A stretch of DNA of 64,000 bases, taken from Halichondria panicea. Its lineage: Eukaryota; Porifera; Demospongiae; Suberitida; Halichondriidae. The notes below the pieces were generated by a model that saw only the letters and a list, made by a program, of their open reading frames with translations, was not told the origin of the DNA and did no database searches. The stretch covers positions 5,890,042 to 5,954,041 of the forward strand of contig NC_087377.1 of assembly GCF_963675165.1 (NCBI RefSeq), given 5' to 3'. This document shows, piece by piece, positions 25,201 to 52,384 of this stretch (the stretch's first letter is position 1; each line of letters begins with the position of its first letter). Position numbers and translations under genes: made by a program.

Positions 25201-25732
25201 CGCTCGAAACAAAACACAGTGACTATGTATGCACCATCACTGTAAGCTTATGATTGTTCTAGCACCTCATGTATTTGGGGGGAAGAACAATATTAATTCC
25301 AATGTGCACAACCAAATACAGCAATCACATATTAAACTGCTGAACTAGTACATCCAGGATGCAAATGAAATAATAATTAGCAAATTAAGGTGTAAATTGC
25401 TTGATAAATTGCTTGATAAACACACAATGTGAACTAATCAAAAAGTCTCGCCTAACTATAATTATCACAACACATCAATGTTGCACTCAACAATTATACC
25501 ACGCTGCAGTCTAGTCACATCATATACACAGCCACTTACTTGCTATTTGACACTGCACTCCAGTGTATCCAATACCAGAGCAGTCACACATACTGTTAAC
25601 ACAGGTGCCACCATTCAGGCACATTGTGTTACCACACATAACAGGACCTCCTTGAGCTTCCACAAGAGAGAGGGTGGACAAGACGGCAATGGTTAAGCAG
25701 GCTAGGAGGTGGGTAGCGAGAGTGTGACACAT
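7332..25732 (-). CDS. Adhesion GPCR 'B' (EGF-HRM-TSP3-HRM-GAIN-7TM)
   Basis: About 27 exons encode roughly 1,110 residues. The ATG at 25732 opens a signal peptide (LLACLTIAVLSTLSLVEA), then an EGF domain with six cysteines ending GYTGVQC. Then come a hormone-receptor motif (22710-22600 and 22166 downward), an unnamed extracellular domain, an EGF/TSP3 block with DEDGDGYP and DNCPSHYNPAQD, a second hormone-receptor motif, a GAIN domain and a GPS ending CNATHLTSF at about 10755. 7TM exons run 10370-7810, followed by a 119-residue charged tail. Phases agree at nearly every junction. The exception is the GAIN piece near 11503-11553, whose edges I could not fix. One intron (donor next to 17109) begins with GC. 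The gene starts 400 bp from paralogue C and hosts a retrotransposon and gene N in its introns. Confidence 0.88.
7810..11244 (-). other. GAIN end, GPS and 7TM exons of B
   Basis: GAIN and GPS exons are 11074-11244 and 10697-10847. Membrane exons are 10252-10370, 9960-10071, 9467-9620, 9020-9101, 8762-8828, 8361-8500, 7982-8108 and 7810-7851. TM3 includes SFSWMLCEGIMLYLM, TM6 LVLLPLLGVTWILGIF, TM7 LFAWLFTIINSLQ, then GLFIFFFHVVRSDK. The GPS has only two cysteines, one near AFW and one just before NATHLT; the usual central pair is missing. Exons of 112, 154, 67, 127 and 42 nt equal those in C. Confidence 0.88.
8109..8127. repeat. G-run beside a splice acceptor of B
   Basis: A run of about 13 G on the + strand gives a C-only tract on the coding strand directly before the acceptor CTAAAG at the TM6 exon. 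It acts as an all-cytosine polypyrimidine tract. Confidence 0.6.
12220..15075 (+). mobile_element. Degenerate non-LTR retrotransposon with reverse transcriptase
   Basis: A broken open reading region runs in several frames. Near 12570-12770 an N-terminal piece reads GELTKEGMALQSRL. Near 13110-13230, LDKNPGVRPRGIGDTARRII belongs to the fingers of a reverse transcriptase. At 13252-13480, EAILLVDASNSFNALNRQ matches the first catalytic block, and at 13580-13600 WYADDS is the YADD block. Near 14395-14480, CDCGKNFNVEHTLSC is a C-terminal zinc-binding motif followed by RHNEIRD, as in elements with a C-terminal nuclease. Frameshifts and stops separate these blocks, so it is dead. It is inserted antisense in the intron of B between its GAIN exons (15219 and about 11550). 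Confidence 0.85.
16189..16221. repeat. (TG)n microsatellite
   Basis: About 16 uninterrupted TG dinucleotides lie in the intron of B between exons 16520-16588 and 15504-15618. Confidence 0.95.
17258..17412. repeat. AATGCGAG dispersed repeat, copy in an intron of B
   Basis: The ends TTTAGAATGCGAG and GGCATTCGAAAC are roughly inverted. TTGCGAATGACACTGTACA is identical to a block of the copy at 62588-62752. Confidence 0.65.
18254..19698 (-). CDS. Death-fold protein 'N', nested in an intron of B
   Basis: Two exons, 18606-19698 and 18254-18543, joined by a phase-1 intron, give about 460 residues. I chose the ATG at 19698 (ACAATGGCT); a TTG 12 bases upstream is in frame but unlikely. Residues about 18-90 (SSDLVDIIKQS, GLFSDADRDFV, VAQFVDILRSVG) look like a CARD or other death-fold helical bundle. 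Around residues 230-290, FNYQLIELLINAF and YKSKMEEYCKHRLC, then NGCVELTYDIP near 340, match from memory a conserved but poorly named region of sponge and cnidarian immune-type proteins. The tail is Ser-rich. It has its own start and stop and lies wholly in the host intron between 17987 and 20244, same strand as B. Function unknown; innate signalling is inference. Confidence 0.8.
22142..22530. repeat. 32-bp minisatellite at an exon edge of B
   Basis: About twelve units of the type GTGTGTGCATGTACGGGTGA plus TGGTACCAGCTA stand head to tail, with small variants such as TATATACCGG. The first unit is part of a B exon: on the minus strand it is the acceptor CTAG and the codons for GTITRTC of the hormone-receptor motif. 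The array then extends into the upstream intron. There are no spacers, so it is not a CRISPR array. Confidence 0.92.
24028..24262. repeat. Tandem duplication of about 130 bp
   Basis: AGAAGAAAAGAC, TACATG, TTGTTAT and CCCTCAAGA blocks occur twice in the same order, with the second copy starting near 24162. The copies have diverged. It lies in the first intron of B. Confidence 0.6.
24560..24745. repeat. Dispersed repeat, AGCAGTTACAGCTGG family
   Basis: The sequence CCTATAGAAGCTGTTAG leads into GCAACCGTTGAGCAGTTTAC, a CA-rich run, and GGCTACGCCTCGAGGCATAA. Related copies lie near 11685-11795, 16365-16430 and 61760-61895, and the last block alone near 58770-58810. I could not find clear pol III boxes, so whether it is a SINE is open. 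Confidence 0.65.
25540..25732 (-). other. First exon of B: signal peptide and EGF domain
   Basis: Translation begins MCHTLATHLL, runs through a hydrophobic stretch to a likely cleavage after VEA, then forms one EGF domain with cysteines in CGNTMC, GGTC, MCDC and VQC. The exon ends in phase 1 at a consensus GTAAGT. The phase fits the acceptor at 22710, so the first intron is about 2.8 kb. Confidence 0.88.
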
Positions 25733-26132
25733 TTTGTAGCCAGCAGCTGTGTGTATAATTATGTATGATGTAAGTGTGAATAACTAGCTACGTATGAGCT
25801 AGCTCTAGACAATAGATATTCTACATAGAATTGTCTTACCACTTTGTTTAAATTAAGCCACAGAACAGTAATTATACAATTCAAGAGTATCAGGGCTAAG
25901 GATTCATTAACTCAAGCAGCCCCTCCCACCCAAAGCCAAGGGCGTTGTTTTCTGCGCATGCACATTCAGAAGGAAGCACCCAGGCCCACCCTTTTTTGCC
26001 CCCTCATGGGACACTGGAAATAACTGCTTGGCTACCAATAATATTATACTACCTAAATCTACAAGGAAAAGGAATTGAGAATACAGCAGATCTAGATGTA
26101 AATCTTAGACTTAGTCAACCTCCTATTTGGTC
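25733..26132. promoter_or_regulatory. Presumed bidirectional promoter of B and C
   Basis: Only 400 bp separate the ATG of B (25732, minus) from the ATG of C (26133, plus). The region must hold both 5' UTRs and promoters unless there are distant non-coding first exons. At 25918-25934 there is a GC-rich CCCCTCCCACCC. At 25952-25963 CTGCGCATGCAC resembles an NRF1-type site, common in bidirectional animal promoters. A CCAAT lies near 26036. Motif roles are inference. Confidence 0.65.
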
Positions 26133-45088
<18,956 letters not shown>

Positions 45089-45763
45089 ATTCTCTTTACA
45101 TACACATAATTACCATAGCCATTTTTTACCATGTTTTAAACCCTTCACCTGATTATGATGACTGGTGAATCAAGTACAAGCTCTATTAATTTTGTTGATA
45201 GTGAAAACAAAAACAGTTAGTGTATATACATATACATGCCAGTGACTTTCTATAATTATGCTAACATTGAAAACAAAAGTACATCTGTTTTGTCAACAAT
45301 GCATGCTTCTCGGGTGTTGTATAATACGTACACTGACTCGGTGCAAACAGCTACACAGATCTAATTAATACTAGCCTATCTCATTACTGTGAGTTTGTAA
45401 AACTAGATAACAAGATCTAGACTGCATTGAAGGTCATACAGTAGCCTCCCTCACAGGCCTTGGATTGGGATCGAGGCTATAAGCCTGTACAGGTATTATA
45501 GATCTAGCTATCAGATATGAAACAACCCTACAGTGCATGCATAATTATACATACATGTGTAAGGTTGCATGTAGATATATCTATCATAGTACTGTAAGTC
45601 CATAGGCTATGGCTTCATGTGCTCTGCAAGTGAAACTTTAGAACAGTACATGGTAGATGTAATCAAATACAACAAAGTACACATGACCTAAACAGTATTG
45701 ATACTGTTGTATGTATTCACACTTAAGCAATGCAAGCCTTTATAGCAGTGTTCTCAGGCAATA
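45089..45763. other. Intergenic region between C and D
   Basis: It holds the 3' UTR of C and the promoter of D. I saw no gene, only ATAATTAT-type palindromes. Confidence 0.6.
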
Positions 45764-47023
45764 ATGGATTCACACAGCATCAAGATAAACAAGTTGACTA
45801 ACAAGCTGAATGCTCAAGGAATTTCTCAAAGGAAAATCGAGAGAAGCAGAAAGGTACTGTCTGAATACTATTTACTGGCACTGGCACTCTGTTTTCTAGC
45901 ACTTACTTCATATGTGTTCAAAGTGAAGTACACAAATCAGTTATTTGTAAACGAGCAAAAACATATGTGCGAAAAAAACATAACGTTAACACAGTTGAAT
46001 CTTATGATGATGAGCCTCAAAGAGTGCCAGACTCGACTCAATAAAAATGAACTACTAACAATAACACCTGATTTAGAAAATCTTCAGGATTTTTTGATGA
46101 GAATTGAGCAGTCTGCAGTGAAAGACATTCGCTTATTCGAGTTAAACAGTCTTTCCTTTCAAGTGAAAAAAATTGAAGAATATATTCAGAAGTTTTCTTG
46201 TAACAAAAATACTGTTGAGAACCCTGCTAAATCTTGCAGCAAGTTGCCTCAAGGCAGCTTATCAGGAGAATACTGGATCACTGGCAGTGACAATTCTCCA
46301 ATACCTGTCTATTGCAGCACTAATCGCAAGAACTGCCATTGCAACACTACAGGGGGGTGGATGAAGGTAGCTGATATTGATATGACTGACCCCTACAAAA
46401 AGTGTCCAGATGGTTTCAAAGTGATCAACAGAACTGAATCACCTCTACGAACTTGTGGCCGTACGGATTCTCTCAAACGATGCGCTTCAACTACGTTTCC
46501 AGTACATGGAGTCAAATATTCACATGTGTGTGGACGAATTATTGGCTACCAAGTTGGATCTCCAGATGCCTTTTATCCATTTATCCATTTAGGGCAATCG
46601 ATTGATGGTTATTACATCAACGGTATTAGTCTCACACATGGAAAATCACCAAGGCAACACATATGGTCGTTCGCAGGTGCAGTTGGAGAAAGTTACCACG
46701 GAGGAGATGATAGTTTATGCCCTTGCATTAACAATCGAGAATCAGCCAGCAATATTCCTCTATTTGTTGGGAATGACTATTTCTGTGACACAGCTTTGAG
46801 AGGTCACAATTTTTCGGTTGGCTTTTTCTATCAGAAAGATCCACTATGGGACGGACAAGGATGTGGAAGTACTAGTAGTTGTTGTGAGTGTAACAAGGCT
46901 CCTTGGTTTTGTAAGCAGCTTCTTTATACAACTGCTGATGATATTGAGTTGAGAATATGCAACGAAGAAGATGCATCTGTCGATGATACACCTTTTGAGA
47001 TCGTGGAACTGTACGTTCACTAG
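45764..47023 (+). CDS. Intronless type II membrane protein 'D' with fibrinogen-like C-terminus
   Basis: One open frame of 419 residues. After a basic N-terminus a single hydrophobic segment (residues about 33-50, YLLALALCFLALTSYVF) should anchor it with the C-terminus outside. Residues 70-150 are helical, likely a stalk. From about residue 160 the sequence resembles fibrinogen-related proteins (SCSKLPQGSLSGEYWI, then GGWMKVADIDM). It then follows a family pattern I recall from sponge and cnidarian predictions: CGRIIGYQVGSPDAFYP, GISLTHGKSPRQHIWSFA, FVGNDYFCDT, DPLWDGQGCG and a final IVELYV. Around 20 extracellular cysteines suggest many disulphides. A lectin-like recognition role is inference. 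No intron is visible, unlike every neighbour. Confidence 0.88.
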   Translation: MDSHSIKINKLTNKLNAQGISQRKIERSRKVLSEYYLLALALCFLALTSYVFKVKYTNQLFVNEQKHMCEKNITLTQLNLMMMSLKECQTRLNKNELLTITPDLENLQDFLMRIEQSAVKDIRLFELNSLSFQVKKIEEYIQKFSCNKNTVENPAKSCSKLPQGSLSGEYWITGSDNSPIPVYCSTNRKNCHCNTTGGWMKVADIDMTDPYKKCPDGFKVINRTESPLRTCGRTDSLKRCASTTFPVHGVKYSHVCGRIIGYQVGSPDAFYPFIHLGQSIDGYYINGISLTHGKSPRQHIWSFAGAVGESYHGGDDSLCPCINNRESASNIPLFVGNDYFCDTALRGHNFSVGFFYQKDPLWDGQGCGSTSSCCECNKAPWFCKQLLYTTADDIELRICNEEDASVDDTPFEIVELYVH

Positions 47024-48526
47024 TTGCATGTATTAATTGTTCCGTTATAATGAGTGTTGAGACACACTAGCTAGCTAGTAGCTATTAATTATGCAAGTCA
47101 GTCTGAAACTATACAATCATGTTCTTCACTTAGACAATCATAGCAAACATTAGGCTAGAAACTCATGGTTGCTATGATGTAAAATGCTTATAGACCTGTT
47201 TAGGAAGTTTCCACATGATTTAGAAGTAAGCCCAAAGGGCTGGTTCAATGGTCCCAGACATATTCTTTCTAGCCACATGCATCATCAAAATGATAATTAC
47301 CATGACAATTGTCACTAGCAATGCCACAGTCCAAACAAACTTGTAGTATCCTGAACGTAGTGAGGGTTCTACTATCCCTGAAGGCTTCTCAATCATGTAG
47401 AAACTTCCTGAACAGTGTCTATTATAACTATTATTTGTACCCGCAGTTTAATTTGAGCTTTCAATCCTGAAAACCTACATGGGGCCTGTTGCCTGAGATC
47501 AAAGGAATAGCAGTGCTAGCACATTAATTGTATAATCACGGCATAATTATTGTAGGGCCAATATAATTATGGCACTGGGGCAAAGTGACGGTTTTGTGAC
47601 CTGAACCCACCCTACACCCAATACTGCAAATCATCGCTTTTATAGTGACACACTGCATGACACTTGTGGTTTCTGTGGTAAATGTACTGCATATGCATGG
47701 TTTCGATGCAGTTACTGTGCACCAGGTGCTGGCCCACCTACGCCCACACACTGTTGCTAAGGAAAACTAACTATGAAACTGCTGCCAGTAGAGACATGGG
47801 TCCTTCAGTCACTATACTTAAAAGCACTATCCTACTAGTGCCTACCTCAAGAATCAAGAAGAAATATCACCCAGAAGAGGTACAGCAAGCCATTTTTAGT
47901 GAATAGCTAAAAATGGTTCGGCTTAGAAAACCACTAGTGCTAGGGACTTGGTTTTTATATCATTTTATGCTGTTTGAAATGCTTTTCAATATTACAGAAG
48001 GTTTTTTTAGAAACATCCTGTGTTGTTCAATTTATACACTTTTTGCTGTGACACACCCAGTTTAGAAAAATCTAGACCATATATATTATATATATGGATC
48101 AAAACTCTCTGTAATGTTGTTAACATGACATCATGGGTTAACTATGCTAAATATAGGCCCTATCCTGCACGTGGAACTCCAGATTGAACGTTTTAACACT
48201 TACTCTACGGTAATGGCTAAATAGCTCGCAAATGAAAGCCACGCCCCCAAATGATATTGCGGTAGTACGGTAGTATATACAATGTACATGCGAGCGCAGC
48301 CACAACTAATGAGATATAATGCGCACGCAGTGATTGTAAACATTGCGTGTGCAATTATTGCAGCCATACTATCTGCATTCTTGTGGTTAAATGTTATCAA
48401 TTTGTTACTATGGGCCAGCACCCATAAGTATTGTAATTCCAGCCACCAAAAACAGAACAAAAACTACGGTAACCTCACATCTATGCAGCAAGTGGTGTCT
48501 ATGCTGGTTTCTATATGCAGAAAATG

Positions 48527-48668
48527 GTTATTACATGGCAATTCGTGCCACAAGCAGCAGTTTATTGGCCCTTGTAGTAGATAATGATCTCGGGCCTTTA
48601 GGCCCCTTGACCACAATCTACTACCGGGCCAATAAACAGCTTGTGGCACTCATAACCATGTAATAACT
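48527..48668. repeat. Hairpin element with 50-bp arms
   Basis: The left arm GTTATTACATGG...TTTATTGGCCC...GTAGTAG and the right arm CTACTACCGGGCCAATAAA...CCATGTAATAAC are inverted copies, about 50 bp each, with a spacer that is itself partly palindromic (GGGCCTTTAGGCCC). Confidence 0.85.
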
Positions 48669-49018
48669 ATTACGTAAATATGTCAGACTACTGCGACGAT
48701 GTTGTTGTTGAGTAAAAGATTCTAGCATATTGAAAGTGATTACAGTTAATTATAGAGATATAGAAAGTGATTACAGTTATTATAGAGATATTACGTCAAC
48801 AGTGCAGATTGAGTAGTGCATGTATATGTATGTGAGTGACTCCTAATGGTATAGCTAGCTGTACACGTATAGCATCAAGTATACCCACTTTAAAAACATG
48901 AGAGCAAAATAAATGTATACCCATGACATAATTATAGTCTTAATTAATTTAGATCGACTTGTGTCTATATAATATTTCTGCTGATTAGACTAGAATGCAA
49001 ACTACATGATTGTACTCA

Positions 49019-49137
49019 CTGACATGCATGCACGAATCACTACAAGTTCAGTTCAGTGCATTGATGTCATTGCGGTCATGTGATATGTCCAGGCCAATGC
49101 ACTAGCACTTGTATACTGATTCGTGCACGCATGTCGG
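49019..49137. repeat. Inverted-repeat element
   Basis: CTGACATGCATGCACGAATC at the left end is inverted at the right as GATTCGTGCACGCATGTCGG, and the inner CAGTGCATTG pairs with CAATGCACTAG. Arms of about 45 bp contain some mismatches. Confidence 0.75.
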
Positions 49138-49387
49138 ACCTCCTCTGACATGTACCATACCCCGGCCCCCACTGCATGAACGTGTTTGGCCTAGAAAGCT
49201 AAGTCCACACAAACTCTCAGAATTATTGAGTAATTGTAGCAGTTTGAGATGTATGTATGCATGCAGATTAGAATCTTACTACAGTGCTAATAAGTATACT
49301 TGCTCAGAAAAATAATAGTTATAAATGTTACCATAACATACCAGTTCTGACATAATTATGGCCCAACTGAAACACAAACTACCATAT

Positions 49388-49615
49388 ACCGTATAGCGCG
49401 AAATTTTCGAGGCACTTATATTTCGTGGATTGGCCTCTAAAAGCCATTTCGTTGCACAATGTTCGCGGAATGACTGCTAACCGGAAGCCACGCCTTAAAT
49501 CTTTGCACGTTATAGCAGGTAATTTAACAATTTTCGTGGACTTATTTTTGTGCAGAATTCTAACCCACGAAATCCGCGAAAATTAAGCCCCTCGAAAATT
49601 TCGCGCTATACGGTA
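49388..49615. repeat. MITE-like element with 27-bp terminal inverted repeats
   Basis: The left end TACCGTATAGCGCGAAATTT and following TCGAGG match, inverted, the right end CCTCGAAAATTTCGCGCTAT plus ACGGTA. Inner sequence includes ATTTCGTGGATTGG and CCACGAAATCCGCG, also inverted. A related fragment follows at about 49617-49680. Confidence 0.85.
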
Positions 49616-50152
49616 GTGGGAAATTTTCGTGAGGTGCAAAAGTTTTTCGAGGGCAGAGAGCAGTAACGCGAAAATTAAAACTGGGATAAACTCCCACGCA
49701 CCGGTATTTCACATGCAAAGATATTGGTCAGGTGGGTGTGGTTTCCTGGCATTGAAACGCAAATATTAGAAGCCACGAACATTTCTGCTGAGGGCTCTGG
49801 AGCCATAGCGAAGCATGTGAACTGCAGATCGTGGTACTTGAAAATATTGGCTGTTTGTGCTAAGTAATGCACTAAAAGCGGGGAAACAACCAGGTAACAT
49901 GCGTTGAGAATGCACTGTTATTGGTATAGAGCTAATCTTGTTAGACTGATATGGGTATAGGTGGTGAAGAAAATCATCAAAGCATATCAAGTATGCACAA
50001 AGAAGGTAAACAACTGTCAGCAGCAGCTGGCAAGAATGCTTATACCATACTCCTCCATAAAAAAAGAGCATTGTAGTTATACTTTGTCCAAGGAGAATAA
50101 ACACAAGTCTAGCAAGCTATTTTGTATAGCTGCATGCAAGTATATAATAATT

Positions 50153-51888
50153 ATGGCTCATTTTCCACCAAAGAACATGGAAGACATATTGAAAAGCTAT
50201 GATGTCATCGAAGTGGGAGAGTTTCTAATGAATGAGAATATTCTGTCGGAAAGAGAGTTCAGAACCATTAAAACTCTCCGACACAAGCAAGATATTACCA
50301 GTTTCTTAACTCAAATGCTCAAAGGAGATTTATGTCGGCTTGAAATGTTTCGCAAGGCAATGATAAAATTTTCTATGGATGCCATGTATAGAACCATTAG
50401 CCAGCTTTCAGAATGGAGTTCTAGTTTACCAACTACAGTGGAGTCAGAGTGTTATCATGACACGTCCAAAGAGAAAGATGTAAACATGCTATTTTATGCT
50501 CATAATGTATATGGTCAACCGTCAGTTGATAGGCTTGCTCGAGTGAGTCAAGCAATAACTTGTGTATGTGATTTTACTAGCTAGTTGTATAAGCTTGTAA
50601 AGCAATGGTATCACTACGTATAGACTGCAGTCAATAAAACACCATCAATCATTAATTTAACTGGACTTCGTTAACATAAGCATATACTTCCAGGCATAGA
50701 TTTATGTGTATTCCCTTAATTGTTTATATCCTGCATTCTTGAGTGCATTATCCATGGGTGTTGTTCGTAAAAGAGGTAAACGAGTATTCTGCATGTAACT
50801 AATGCCCAGAATTTGTATTCCCATACCTATGCATGTAATTCACCGTCCTGTGTTTTTACCCTTTAAAGGCATTTTGCTTGTGGCAACCAGATCACGAGTA
50901 AAATTTTATGCACTTGCTCACTTTTTACATGCAGTCAATCAGTCAAGAAACTGGATATGATACTGAGTACCCTACGTATACAATGTCCCAACAACTGAGA
51001 AATATTCCAAAGTTAAAACACGCCACTGCCCAACCTAAGCCAAAGAGAAGTGAAGCAGTGCTGCAAGCACATACGAGCAGAAAAGAACGTTCAAAATCTA
51101 ATAGTGTAGTGAAAATTACAAATAACTATATACATGTGGTTCCACAAGATGTTTCAACAACTACTTCATCTAGAGTCAGACCAGTGTTATTGTCATTTCG
51201 CCACCGCCACCAAGCTGTACGTGATATAAATTTAGTATCATATCAATTACATAAAGAATATTAGTGACTGCATTCTTTTCCATAATTATTATAGGGAGCC
51301 TACTGTGATCAATTGTTACCACGATCAAGTGGCCAGTTGAAAGGTGAGTGAACTTTACTCTATTATGGCAGTATACTGTTATAATTATAACCGTCATGCC
51401 CCCCGGCCAGAGGAAAGTTATCATGTTATCCTTGATATAAAGTACAAACTAATGCCAGGAGCTAGGCACTTAAGTCCCAAATGAACACGTAGTACACAAA
51501 AAATGCCACCTCATGCCAAAATTTACAAGCTATATACATGCATCTACTAACAGAACAAAATTCGACAGATGTGATGCTCAAATGTTTTAGAGACCTACTA
51601 AAGGAATGCAGTCATGAGCTATTTAGCAGCTTGAATGTGGATTCCTTACTGCCACACCTACAAAAGGAGCGGCTGGTGACACACGAAGAGTTTCAGACTC
51701 TCATTCACCCATCGAAAACGAGCCAAGAGAAGAAGAACTTTTTATTGTCAATTCTACCTTCTAAAGGGGAAAATGCATATGAAGGATTTCTCACTTGTCT
51801 GACCAATGCAGATGACCATTCAGGACATTCGTATTTGGTCAAACTATTGACTAGGTTGCTTCCGTCAAAATCTGTAACATTTGTTTAG
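50153..51888 (+). CDS. Two-death-fold adaptor 'E1' with C-terminal CARD
   Basis: Exons 50153-50542, 50935-51216, 51296-51341 and 51554-51888 join in frame to about 350 residues. Residues about 5-80 (MEDILKSYDVIEVGEFLM, LSEREFRTIKTLRHK) look like a death-fold bundle, DED or CARD type. The middle is basic and Ser/Thr-rich with KITNNYIHVVPQD. The last exon is a clear CARD: FRDLLKECSHELFSSLNV, LLPHLQKERLVTHEEFQTL, FLLSILPSKGENAYEGFLTC, GHSYLVKLLTRLL. The first donor could also be GTAAAC at 50480, but GTGAGT at 50543 is stronger and keeps phase. It probably acts as a cytoplasmic adaptor. E2 is its tandem paralogue. Confidence 0.83.
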
Positions 51889-52384
51889 GCTGAGCATATT
51901 AATTTTGTGTGAGTCTATCCAGGCAGAGGCCCACACTATACCATACATTATTATGACACTACAAACATTATCGGACTATACTTATTATTATTGAAATCTG
52001 TAATTTTCGTAAAGGTATACATTGTCAGATGACTATAATTATTTCGGAGAATGAATAAAATTTTCGCTGAGTGTTTATACGTTTGGAGATGGGTTTCCAC
52101 CATGGATACTCCACTCCATGCACGCGCATGCATGCCTGTAATTATTGTTGCACGGGCTTTTGTGTCCACATGCACCAGTCGTGACTGTACGGATTACGTG
52201 TATTATGATAACAAAGACGCATCCCCCACACGGCTGACAATGCAATACTCGAACGTTAGGCTAGAGTTGGTAGTCGGTACTAATTATACGGTGTAGAAAT
52301 ACCCACAGGCTCATTAAGTTTATTGTGCATATGCATGCATACATGTACTAGTTTTGTCCTACTGTTGTGTTTCTGAGTGTAGAT
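51889..52384. other. Spacer between E1 and E2
   Basis: About 500 bp with no gene seen. It must carry the 3' end of E1 and the promoter of E2. Confidence 0.55.

Larger units (their letters stand above)
22711..25539. other. First intron of B
   Basis: About 2.8 kb without a supported exon. It contains a local tandem duplication (about 24028-24260) and a member of the AGCAGTTACAGCTGG repeat family (about 24560-24740). A 93-codon hydrophobic frame on the minus strand at 23581-23862 is probably fortuitous. Confidence 0.55.
47024..50152. other. Intergenic region with several hairpin elements
   Basis: About 3.1 kb without a supported gene. It carries three inverted-repeat elements (48527-48668, 49019-49137 and 49388-49615), listed separately. 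Short frames at 48282-48663 overlap the first hairpin and look fortuitous. Confidence 0.6.

Noticed and set aside
48282-48663. Overlapping frames of 90-100 codons
   Set aside because: They run into the hairpin element at 48527-48668, use several frames of the same DNA and show no domain.
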